Of a stretch of 64,000 nucleotides of DNA, positions 1 through 10,865 are shown in pieces. Where the stretch lies: NCBI GenBank assembly GCA_001643675.2, contig LSRY02000041.1, forward strand, positions 188,501-252,500, given 5' to 3'. The position numbers and the translations under genes were made by a program. Source of the DNA: Monocercomonoides exilis (Eukaryota; Preaxostyla; Oxymonadida; Polymastigidae). How positions within the stretch are numbered: position 1 is the first letter of the stretch; the number at the start of each line of letters is the position of its first letter. Below the pieces are notes generated by a model. That model saw nothing but the letters and a program-made list of their open reading frames with translations. It was not told the DNA's origin and did no database searches.

Positions 1-520
1 CAACAATTAATATCAAAGGGATGAAAAGAGGAAGCTGAAAAACAACAAAAGATTTTTAGTCTATGAAGCCAATCACATTATTATGAAATTTGAAACGTGT
101 TGCGCTGAATTTTGTTATATTCAATTTGTATAGAATTTTATCTTTGAAAAGCAAAATTCTTGATTATTTTTTTTTTTTTCCAGACTAGAATGAATTTTAC
201 TTTTGTATCCAATAACAGAGTTTTTATTTTGGCTTTCAAATATCTTTTTTGTTGATTCTTTTGAGATTTTTCAAATTAATTTTTCTTTGTAATGTTAAAA
301 GTTATTGAGATTAAGTGCTATTTGTTTTCTGTATTTTTTAATAATATAAATTATTTATGGAAATTATTCTCTTATTAAAGAATAAACATTTTCCTCAACA
401 TTTTTCACATTGCACTATGCACTATTAAGTAAAATTTAACATTGAATAAACTTATTTTCGATAAGTTTTCAGGAATAACAACACTCTCCTTGGATCATGC
501 CCATTACAAACAAATATAAA
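1..520. other. AT-rich upstream region, no gene seen
   Basis: Very AT-rich sequence upstream of the DDX1 start codon. I see no convincing exon, RNA gene or repeat here. It presumably holds the DDX1 promoter and 5' UTR, possibly with the end of a preceding transcript. Confidence 0.5.
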
Positions 521-3500
521 ATGGTGTGAAAACAATGATATTCAATAATTTAAGCAATGATTATGTTTAGGCAGCATTCGAAGAATTGGGAGTGATGCCA
601 GAAATTATTAAAGTATGTTGCATTTTCTTGTTTATCTTTTTTTAAAATTGGTATTTCAGGCCTGTAATTCACTGAATTGGCTGTATGCTTGATAAACATT
701 GCAATTAATCATTAATAAATAATTTTATTCCTTAAAGGTTACCAAAGCCAGTTCAGGCTGAGGCTATTCCCCTCATTTTAGGAGGTGGGGACGTCTGTAT
801 TGTGTGATAAAGTCTAATTATCTTTTAAGCAGTCTTTTCTCTTTCTTTATAATTTTTTTTAAATCCAAACAGTCAGCAGAAACAGGATCTGGAAAAACAG
901 GAGTATGAAAAAGATATATTAGTGAGAATCAAAATTCTTTAACTTTTTGTATTTGAAAAGGCTTTCGCCCTTCCTTTAATTCAAATAGTTTTTGAAGAAA
1001 AGTACACCAAAACTACATCGAATGAGTCACGATCAGGTACTCTATTTGAAATATTTTTATCTTTGAACTTGATTTTCCCCCTGAATTTCTATTTATTTTG
1101 CTTAAATAGTGAAAGACTTCGATAATGTAATAATAAGTGGAGCAGCAAGTGATCCAACACTTAAAATAGATCCAAGTGGGCTTCATGTTCAATCGGATAG
1201 GCCAAGTTGGGTAGGTGGAAAAGCCGGTATTGGAGTTAGAAATGGGAGATATTATTATGAAGCGAAAGTTGAAGGAACAGGAATTGCACGAATTGGATGG
1301 GCAACAGCAGCTGCATCACTTGATTTGGGAACTGACAGACAAGGTTTCTATTTTATTAGCTTTATTTAAATTATTTATTTTGAATTTATACATAACCTTT
1401 TTTCACATTTTTTTAAATGAATAATCTATGTATCATTTATAATCATATCATTTTTTGAAAACAATTAATTATCAAACACAACTTAGGCTTTGGATTTGGC
1501 GGAACCGGAAAATACGCATTTGGAAGGGAATTCAACAACTACGGCGAACCATTTGGGGATGGCGATGTGATAGGCTGTTATTTGAATGCGGAGGAAGGCG
1601 AGCTGTTCTTCTCCAAGAACGGGAAGACGTTTCCACCTCAGATGCTTCCACCGAATCTGAAAGGGCAGCTACTCTTCCCAGCCTTCTGCATCAAAGCGTG
1701 TTCTCTTTCGTTCTGCTTCGGTGATGATGAAGGCGCTGAGGACGAGGCAACATCGAGCGCACCACGAAATGTGGGAGAAGATGCTGAAGAGGCAGATTCA
1801 AATGCTAATTCTCTGTTTCAGTTCAAACCAGCTCCAACAACAAAAGGCGATCCGTTCTTGCCAATCGCTTCCTGCCCTGCTTCATCTTCCTCTTTGTTCA
1901 TTTCAGGAGGTATGCAATTCACATCCTTTAACAATTTTTTTCATTCATTTTTCTTTCATCTTTTTTTTATCTTTTTTAATCATAAACTTCTGTTTTACTC
2001 AATTTGACTATGATTGAAATGTACAATTCATCCAATCCATTTAGCCTCTACAGCGAGCACAGACAGCTCCTCAGCCTGCTCTCCCCTCATCTTCGTGCTG
2101 GAGCCAGTCAGAGAGCTTGCTGAGCAGACGATGACTGTGATGAAGCAGCTGTCGTCGTATCTGCCAGCACCAGGCCTCAAAGTGGCGATGCTGACAGGAG
2201 GAGTGCCAGCAAGAGAGGCGTTGGATGCTGTTGCCTCACATCCAGACATTCTGATATCAACACCCGGAAAGGCGCTGGAGCTTGTGAACAGCGGGCAGAT
2301 CTCGTTTGGGTCCATCAAGGAGTTTGTGATTGACGAGGCAGACAGAATTCTGGGCGATGCGAAGGACACGACTGGATATACACTCTTCAATGCTGCCAAG
2401 AAGAGCTCGTGTCTGGGGCAGCCGATGCAGACGATTCTGGTGTCAGCCACACTCCACACAGAAGAGATGAAGAAGGCCATTGAGACGATGCTGTCGTTCC
2501 CAACATGGGCTGATCTGAAGGGGAGCAAGTCTGTTCCAGAGGTTTGGAGTGGTTAATGAGCTTGTTAATCGAATATTGAAAATTGAATATGTAAATGCCA
2601 AAAAAAAAATATAGTGATTGAGATTTGGATTTTGCTGTTTTGATGAGATTGAATAAATTGCAATGATAATTTTTCACTGAATATTTTAAAAAATATTTTT
2701 ATTCCTCAATCATTCAATCATTCCTTCTTTCTGATAAATGATGAAATTACCCTTTTCTGTTTAGTGTGTGCACCATGTGTTGGTCAGAATTGATCCAAAC
2801 GAACATTTCAAACAGCCTCCATTTACACCCATCCAAACAGATGGCATTTTTGATATTGGTGTGTTTAAAAATTGACTTCTCCATTGAACATCAAAATTAT
2901 TTCAATTTTCATGACATTTCATTCTTTTTCTTCTTCGTTCCAACATCCACTCACTACCATTATCACCCAAATGCATTCAATACCCTTCAGATCGCTCCAC
3001 ATCCAAAGAGGCTGTGATGTCGCAGGCAATCAAAGTGCGCAAGGCGTATGTGCTGAAAGATGTGTTGGACACAGTAAAACCTGAACAGGCCCTGATCTTC
3101 TGCCGCACAAAACTCGACTGCGACAACTTAGAGCAATTCTTCAATCAGTTTCAGAAAAGCAAAGTGGTGGAGAATAACTATTCGTGTGCTGTTCTGCATG
3201 CTGATCGGTCTCCACAAGAGGCTTGTGAAAATGAACGTGATTGATTTTTTATGAGTTTAAAATGGATAAATAAAAGGATAATGCTTATGAGAAATAGAAA
3301 TTCATTGGAAGTATTATTCAAAAGAAATCTCGTGAAATAAACATAATTCGTTTTTCTTTTTCTTTTTTCCCCAATGCCATTGCATGCTCTTAACAAATCA
3401 TTACTCATTCTCCTTGCCTACTCATTTTTTTATTCTCTTTTTCTTTTTCTTTTTCTTTTTCTTTTTCTTTTTCTTTCTCTTTCTCTTTCTCTTTCTCTTT

Positions 3501-4724
3501 TTCTTTTTCTTTTTCTTTTTCTTTCTCTTTCTCTTTCTCTTTCTCTTTTCTTTTCTTTTCTTTTCTTTTCTTTCTTTCTTTCTTTCTTTTCTTTTTTCTT
3601 TTCTTTTCTTTTCTTTCTTTCTCTTTCTCTTTCTCTTTCTCTTTTTCTTTTTTCTTTTTCTTTTTCTTTCTTTCTTTCTCTTTTTCTTTTTCTTTTTTCT
3701 TTTTTCTTTTTTCTTTTTCTTTTTCTTTCTCTTTCTCTTTCTCTTTTCTTTTCTTTTCTTTTTCTTTTCTTTTTCTTTCTCTTTCTCTTTCTCTTTTTCT
3801 TTTTCTTTTCTTTTTTCTTTTTCTTTTCTTTTCTTTTCTTTTCTTTTTTCTTTTTCTTTTTCTTTTTCTTTTTCTTTTTCTTTTTCTTTTTCTTTTTCTT
3901 TTCTTTTCTTTCTTTCTTCAGCGTCGTGAAAACCTTGATTCATTCAAGAAGGGAGAAGTGAAGTATTTGATATGCACAGATGTTGCTGCTCGTGGAATAG
4001 ATGTACAACAGCTGCCGTGTTGCATAAGTCTGCTGAGAATTGCTTTCTTCTATCTTTAATTCTCATTCTTTGCATTATGCATTTTTTATTTTATTTATGT
4101 TTGATTTTTATTCCTATTTAATTCTCTTCCTCTCACTTGAGATTATACTCTTCCTGATGTTGTTGAGAATTACATCCATCGGACAGGGCGTGTTGGGAGG
4201 CAGGACAGATGGGGATTGGCTATTTCATTGGTTGCAACAGAGAAAGAGAAAGTGTGGTATCATGGCTGTCCTTCGAGGGGAAAGAAATGCAAAGACACAA
4301 GACTCGTCTCTGAAGGAGGTTGCAACATATGGTATGTTTATATATGTATCTGTGATTTTGTAACAATGATACCTTTATTGATCTTCATTCTTTTCTCACT
4401 TTCTTTCTTTCTTTCTTTCTTTTTTTAATTTGAAAAAATAAATGCACAAAATATTTATGATTTCTTATTACATATTATAATTATTAAAGGTATGATGAAC
4501 CTTCTCTGCTCACAGCAATAACAGAACGTCTTGATGGTACACCAATTGTTCCACTGGCTGAGCATCTTAAGAAAAGAGGGAAGGTTGTGTATGGCTCAGA
4601 TCGTGCCATGCGCTCTGGAATGTCGCATTCTTCTGCAATTGCTTCGTCTGTTAATTATCTGAAGGAACTGGAGAAAGATGTACAAAAATCATACATTTCT
4701 TTTTTGATGGAATATGACAGTTAA
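521..4724 (+). CDS. DDX1: ATP-dependent RNA helicase DDX1, 14 exons
   Basis: DEAD-box RNA helicase with a SPRY domain inserted in the first RecA lobe, the hallmark of DDX1. In animals DDX1 works with the RtcB tRNA-ligase complex. Exons: 521-523, 571-612, 660-682, 738-801, 873-902, 961-1036, 1110-1343, 1487-1909, 2045-2541, 2765-2858, 2991-3220, 3922-4027, 4142-4331, 4490-4724. All phases agree and give 748 aa, against about 740 in animals. Visible motifs are Walker [13 protein letters not shown] (about 1110-1740), VEP-type motif Ia ([10 protein letters not shown]), DEAD in [11 protein letters not shown] in [28 protein letters not shown], and HRTGRVGR (motif VI). The coding part of exon 1 is the ATG alone. 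Intron 11 (3221-3921) has a GC donor. Identity is very secure; the start exon rests on similarity to the family N-terminus (MAAF). Confidence 0.95.
3427..3919 (+). repeat. 490-nt T/C microsatellite in a DDX1 intron
   Basis: An almost pure pyrimidine tract on the sense strand, made of TTTTTC, TTTC, TTTCTC and TTTTC units, filling most of intron 11 up to its acceptor at 3920-3921. It creates long Phe/Leu/Ser or Lys/Glu shadow reading frames that are not genes. The purine/pyrimidine strand bias could favour triplex DNA. Confidence 0.95.
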
Positions 4725-5080
4725 TCATTTGTAACTCATTTTAAAGGATGCTTATCAAATATTCAATGAATGCTTTCTTATATTTGTGAATGCTATCACT
4801 CACTTCATTATTAATAAAAACCAATGTGATTCATTTTTTTGGAAAATGAGTTATAAAAGAGTTGATTTATTCCAAGACTCTTCAATAAAACTTATTCAAA
4901 CACTTGATTGCGAAAAAAAATTCTTTAAACAAATGTTAAAGATTTTTTCACATAAAAATTCAAAAAGACAAAGTTTAAAATATGTTATCAAAGCTTCAAA
5001 TCGTGTTTTAATAAACTTTTTCAAACTATTATTTACTCTTTGAAATTATCACATTTTTTTAGATCATATATATAAATATA
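4725..5080. other. intergenic, no gene seen
   Basis: AT-rich sequence between the DDX1 stop codon and the left end of the inverted-repeat element. It carries only short open frames of low-complexity Lys/Phe type. I see no domain or RNA structure in it. Confidence 0.5.
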
Positions 5081-5529
5081 CAGTCTAGACCGGATATAAT
5101 CACGTCGAATATAATCACATTCGCCTATAGTCACATTTTTCCATACACCGACATTTTTTGCTTGTTTTTCATTCATTTTGCATCGCATATAATCACAGGA
5201 AAAAATTATATATTCACATTTTTCATAATAATGTGTGACTTTTTAAATGAAAAATCGATTTTTTGATCAAAAATTTCTATTTTTTGATTTTTCAAAAATG
5301 TGCTTAAATAAGTCAAAATAATGTGTATTTATGATCAAAATTGTTCAAGCAAGTGAAAAATGCGTTTTTAAGAAGAATTTTCAAAAATTAAAAAATCGAC
5401 CCAAAATTAATTAATTAATTAATTAATATTTATTTTTTTCTGTGTAAAGCATCATCGTGTATAATCACAATCGGATATAGTCACAAAAAGTTGTGCAAAA
5501 ACCGATGTGATTATATCCGGTTTAGACTG
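5081..5529. mobile_element. 449-bp TA-flanked inverted-repeat element (MITE family 1)
   Basis: The left end reads CAGTCTAGACCGGATATAAT and the right end is its inverted copy, GATATAATCACATCGG-like with CAGTCTAAACC at the tip. The TIR is about 23 bp with two mismatches. A TA dinucleotide flanks each end (5079-5080 and 5530-5531), as expected for a Tc1/mariner/pogo-type target duplication. Behind each tip the motif TATAATCAC or TATAGTCAC recurs every 15-20 bp, like the subterminal repeats of pogo/Tigger elements. There is no transposase ORF, so this is a non-autonomous element. Related copies lie at 41208, 59628 and about 60060-60617. Confidence 0.85.
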
Positions 5530-5724
5530 TATATTTTTTTTTTGAGAAAAACAAATTGTTAACTGGAGAACTTTCAATTCATTTTACTATTTTGGCTTAT
5601 TATTATTTTTATTTACACTTTTAATTTAAGTTATTTCGCCGGTGTTTTCTTTGCCTTACTCCATATTTAAACTGATAATCTTTTATTTATTGTTGAGCGA
5701 GACTTTTGGTTGAACACAGAAGAT

Positions 5725-8700
5725 ATGAAATTCATAATGTGTTTTGAAATGCTGGTCTGTTTATGTGCCACAGAGGACTGCAAGAATATTATCAGTCGAG
5801 AATCTTCTCGATGGAAGCAATCAAATATTAATGAATATTGCTTAGCTGAGGTTTGTGACTCTGTTGCTTGCTTTGAAAATCATAACTTTTTTCCTCATTA
5901 TTTTTTATTGTGTGGGTTATGCTAGCAGAGCTCGGTGTCTGCATCTTTCTCTTTGTTAAATGCTTCGGCGCAAATATGTTTCGCAACACTTGTGGTTGCA
6001 GGAAAAGAGATACTATTCAGGATCAGTCCAAATTCTTTTGTTAGTTTTTCGTCTTGCACGGTGGACGTTATGCTCAAGACAGATGACTTACCGATATTCA
6101 GATTTGATGGAAATGTTCAGCTGTGCAATGTTTCTTTCAACCTTCATAGGCACATTAAGCAGTTTCCACTTTTGGCTTCTCCACTTTCACACGATCATTT
6201 GATGTTGTTTAATGAGCTTTCCATTGTGTCGTCCATTTTTGCGAATTTTGTTCATTTGTCTGTACCGTTTTTGCCTCCATCGATTGCACACGTTTCTGTT
6301 GAGGATACGACCTTCAGAAACTTGTCGTCATCAGCACTGCATTCACGGCAGGCGCTTTGTGCATTTTCACAGGCATGCTCTTTCGAGAGCTGTTTGTTTG
6401 GATGTGTGTTTGATGCGTTTGATGGGGGAATTACACAGTCGATCAATTCTGAACACATGCCAAGGCTTCGTTTTCTCAACAATTCATTTTCACTGTGCAG
6501 GCGTTCTTCCAATATCGATATCATTGGATCAGAAGGAAATCCCCAAAGACCATCCAGACAGAGTTCTCTAGGCTCTGGGATAAACATATTTGCTTGGTGT
6601 GAATGGACAAACTCGGATGGAGATCCAGGTGGTGCAATTTCAGTAAAATTGAGCGCAACTCAGTTGGATGTTTCTTTTTGTTTGTTTAACGGATGCCATG
6701 CAAGTCAATACGGAGGGGCTATATATGCAAATGGTAATTCATTCGTAAAAATTACAAATTGTTCGTTTATCAAATGTGAGGCAACTTCATATGATGGAGG
6801 AGGATTGTATATTTATCAAACAAAAGATTATTGTCTTGCTTCTGATTGTTTTTTTCATGAATGTAAATCTTCATACAGCGGAGGAGGGCTACTGCTTAGA
6901 TTGTTTGGTTCAAATTCTTTTCATGGTGAAGATGAACATGGTGAATTCACTGTTATAAACAATTGCTCACTTATTGTTTGCACTGCCACAGAAAGAACAG
7001 GCGGAGGACTAAGCTTTCGCGTTGCATCAAATTTTTATGCAGTTGCCAAAAGTTGCAGTTTTTATAAATGCACAACTACTTATCAAGGGGGTGGATTGTC
7101 ACTAGAACTCTATGATGTTAAAGATGAATCACATAAAATTTGTTCATTCTTTTTATTTCAAAAGTGTTCTTGTACTTTTCTGGATTCTCTGGGACATGAC
7201 GTATACATTATTGATCCACGTCAAATAGTTACAGAAACTCCTTTCTTTTTGTCATACACAACAAATCCATCTGAGCAAAGTGTGCACCATAATTCGAGTA
7301 TAAGTTCATATGAAAAGGATTGGCTTCTTGATGGATTGAGACTTTTTGTGTCATCTGGAGGGTTACTGGAGGAGTATTGCGGATTGCAAAGACCTTCAGC
7401 TTGCAAATCAATTGACTACACACTGAATGCACGTCTTAGTGGTGTTATTTCGTGCGAATTAGTCTTGCTGGCAAGCTCATTTGACCCACAGGATATAGAA
7501 GCATTAAACAGAGATATTGTTGTCTCTGGAGAAGACAAGAGGAACACAATTTTATCCACCACATCTGCATCAGGATCAGCACTGTTCAGTGCAGCGAATG
7601 GCCATTTGGAAGCAAGAACATTTTCGATTGAGCATTCAAATGAGAGAAGAGATGTTTCGTTGTTTGCAGTTTCCAGAGGGGGTGTTCTTGATATAAGTGA
7701 AATTTTGATTGCACCATCAGCAGATCACACATTATCCACTCCTTTCACTGCATCGCTGCTTGTTTCTAGAACAGGAGGGATTGCCACGCTTTCAGGCATT
7801 TCTGTTGAAGGGTTCTTCCTTTCTGGAGTTTCGGTATTTTCGTTTGATTCGTCAGCAGTGTCCGAAAATGAGGATCAGAGACTGACACTGGATGCCTGTA
7901 CCTTTTGTGAAGTCAAACGAAGTGGAGGAGAAGGGGGAGGGGTGATTGGGTGGGAGATGGGCCAACAAGACATCTTAGCAATCAACAACTGCACATTTAG
8001 GGATTGTGAAACAGGAAATGGGAGTGGAGGAGCAATCAACATCGAAGCAAGCGCGACGAGCGAGATGAGAATCGGAAATGAATCAATCACTTTGTTTGAA
8101 AGTTGTTTGGCAACAGAAGAATTGGCTACAAAAGGGAAAGGAGGAGGTATATTTCTTTGCGTTGGTTCGGAATCTACTGGAATATTGCTGAAAGAGCTGA
8201 ACTTTGTGAACTGCCGTGCTTGCAAAGGAAGCAAGTTTTTTATGGATGTTCCGGACATTCGCACAGCACTGGCGAGTAATTTCCTGCAGTTCGAGATACC
8301 ACAGGGGGAGCAGTCAGAAGAGGAGTTTATGGGATTTGAGGGAGGAAATCGCGATTACCCGATTCCTTTGTGGTTTTATCTGGTGGATGCGACTTCGCTG
8401 GTTTATGTTGGCGGAGCCAACAGCTTTGACTTTGATGTGTGCGGATATCGCAACTATCCGTGCTGCACGATCGCGTTTGCAACATCAAAGCGATCAGACT
8501 TTGTGAAGCAGACTTTTGTGCTGAAATGCGGGTTTCGATGGAAGGAATATCTGGTTTTGAAGGATGCTGAATGGCACATATATTGCGAAGCTGCATCGAC
8601 AGAAATAGAAATTGGAGTGGAAAAGACAAAGGAGAGCAGCAGTTTGGTGACAACAATGGCGAAGACGTTGATGAGCAATATTTCGTTTGTTATTCCATCG

Positions 8701-9798
8701 AGTTTGGTATCGAGCACCGAATCGCTTCTTACATGCACTCAATCAGAACTATCCTTGGAAAACTGCTCGTTCTTTGCGAATGCGAATTCCAACAACAAAA
8801 TTGGCTTTTGTGTGATGCGTGGGGTTGGAGGAAAAATCAGCCTTGAAGGTGTCACATTCAAGGACTTATCTTTTGAAATAAAACAGCTCTTGGATTTTGA
8901 TGCAAGAGGTGGAGCCGAGATTGAACTGAAGATGGTCTCTTGCCGTTTTGAAAACACAACAACAAATTTGGAGTCTGGATTGGTGCAAATCAGAAACATT
9001 GGGAAGTTGTCTGTTGGCAATTCCACATTCTGCATGGGTGAAGAGCCAGCATGTGCGCTTTTTGAAGTGAGTGGAGTGAGTGTGTTGAATCTGGAGAACA
9101 GCACATTTTCAGGGGTGAGCAGAGGCGCAGGGTGTGGAGGAGTGATTGCTGGGAGAGTTTGTGAAGGAAATTTGATGAACATCAGCGATTGTTCGTTTCT
9201 GTCAAACAACATCACAGAAGGAGGGATGAAAGGCGGGAGCTTGTTTGTTGCTGTGGAAAGCAGCGGGTCATTTGTTTTTGACAACAACACGGTTTCAGAG
9301 AGCAAAGTCATTGCAGAAAATGGGTTTGGGGGAGGACTGTTTATGACACTGGAAGCGATAAATTGTGTGTATTCATTGAAGAATGTTGTGTTTTCGGAGA
9401 ATGGAGCAGAGAAGGGCAGAAACGTCTATCTTGTGTGCCCAACACCACGATTTGTTGTTGAGCCCGGTTTATTTGCAGGATCAGCGGAAAAGGAAATGGG
9501 CGAGGCAGACATGTGGGTGTTTGACGATGTGAGCACACACAAAGTGGATGAGTCGATGAGAAAGTATTTGTTTGTGTATGATGAGCAGACGATGTTTGTT
9601 TACACAGAGCTTGGGGCGAGGATGGAGAGGTGTGGGACAGAAGTGCTGCCTTGTCTGACGATGGATGAGGGTTTTTGGAAGATGGCAGCCATTCAGACGA
9701 GGATGCACATTGTGCGATCGGTTGTTGTGGAAAGTGAGATCAAGCGAATTGGCTTGCCGCTGAGAATACAAGGCTGTGAAGGAAAACGGCCACTTTGA
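5725..9798 (+). CDS. Beta-helix membrane protein, N-terminal part (signal peptide plus ectodomain)
   Basis: Exon 1 at 5725-5850 encodes a start Met and a hydrophobic leader (MKFIMCFEMLVCLCA). A 78-nt intron (5851-5928) joins in phase 0 to a long exon running to TGA 9796-9798, giving 1331 aa. The product is an extracellular right-handed beta-helix type protein. It has repeating turns of the form (N/S)CSF..C.A...GGGL/GGAI, for example around 6680-7110, and longer modules ending in a CG....PC signature (8434-8465, 9631-9655). The reading is almost certainly the 5' half of one locus ending at 15602. The frame is lost at about 9760-9798, where the next frame continues the same kind of protein with no break. 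Function is unknown; similar proteins are usually surface or secreted adhesin-like molecules. Confidence 0.8.
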
Positions 9799-10865
9799 GC
9801 AGACAAATGGAGCAAATGATCTGTGCATTGTGTTTAGCAAGATATTGTTTGTGCTGCCTGGGGTGTCAAACAACCCAGAATTGATAACAATTGGATGTGG
9901 AGAGTTGGATATCATTGATTGCGTTTTTGATGGCTTTTCAGAGGATGTATCTATGCTTGTAACAAATTTGTTGATAATTCACTCAACAGGAGGGTCGGTT
10001 CATGTGGATGATACAGAAATGAGAAATTTGCAGTTTGAAGGGAATGGAGGATTGTGCTGTGCACAATGGGGGATCTCTTTTGATGGAGAAGACAAATTTG
10101 AGGGGAATCAATACGACAATGTCAGCAACCATCAAAGTGGAGAGTGTGAGTTCAATGATTTTGTTGACTGTTTCGTTCGAGGAGTGCATTTCCGCTGTTT
10201 GCAGCAATGTGAAAGTTACAAACTGTTTGAAAGCGGAAATAAATAACTGCACAATTAAAGGGTGTGTTGGGGAGAAAGGAGATGGTGGGTTTATGAGTTG
10301 CCTGATGGAAGGAAGAGATGAGCTGAAGATCTTTAACTCAAGCATGAATGCTTGCAACGCGAGGGAAGATGGCGCAAAGGGAGGGGGAATGTTCCTCGAT
10401 TTTTCGGATGATTCAGAGAATTGCTATTTGCTGGAAAAGGTATCATTTGATTCGAATATGGCAGCGATTGGAAAAGATTTTTTCATTGAATGCTTCGATT
10501 TAAACAAGACTGTAATTGCTTCTCGATTTCTGTTTCGGCTTTCATTCGAAAATGGATCGAGATGCACTGACATGTCTGGAACGGACAGAAACAGAATGGA
10601 AGGAAAAAGTTTAGATTTACTGTTATTTTTAATCCAGAGGTTGGATAATCATATTGAAATATCAAAAGAAGGATTGGATATAATTGGGTGCGGAACAGTT
10701 GAGCATCCATGCTATTCATTCAGTAGAGGCTATAAGAACTAAAATCATTCATCGACTCCTTCACAGATTAGCATTCATGACAAGACGGATATAAGCAACA
10801 CTTTTGATATTTCTTGGTGTGTTATCAGAAAAGCACAAAGAACAACATCGGCTGAAAACGAGTAA
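9760..10865 (+). pseudogene. Broken middle of the beta-helix locus: two frameshifts, two in-frame TAA
   Basis: Beta-helix coding sequence continues but switches frame at about 9760-9798 and again at about 10045-10250. Frames 9776-10246 and 10035-10742 carry it in turn. The third frame is the same as that of the downstream ORF, interrupted by TAA at 10740-10742 and TAA at 10863-10865. Between and after these stops the translation still aligns without gaps to the equivalent modules at 11630-11700 and 12770-12960 (PC..F..G ... I.I.; S.....A...FS). The stops therefore look like point changes inside coding sequence, not intron signals. Either this is a recently inactivated gene or the assembly has local errors. 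Confidence 0.7.

Noticed and set aside
3374-3961. Long Phe/Leu/Ser and Lys/Glu ORFs in the T/C tract
   Set aside because: Microsatellite shadows inside a DDX1 intron.
10723-10766. A 44-nt GT-AG intron removing the first TAA in the beta-helix locus
   Set aside because: It would shift the frame, and the unspliced translation aligns gap-free with sister modules on both sides of the stop.
10740-10865. Alternative code (TAA/TAG = Gln), known in some oxymonads, as explanation of in-frame stops
   Set aside because: DDX1, NUBP1, CCDC93, SGT1, FNTB, UBXN11-like and the NPF protein contain no internal TAA/TAG, and several end properly on TAA or TAG at family length. The standard code fits.
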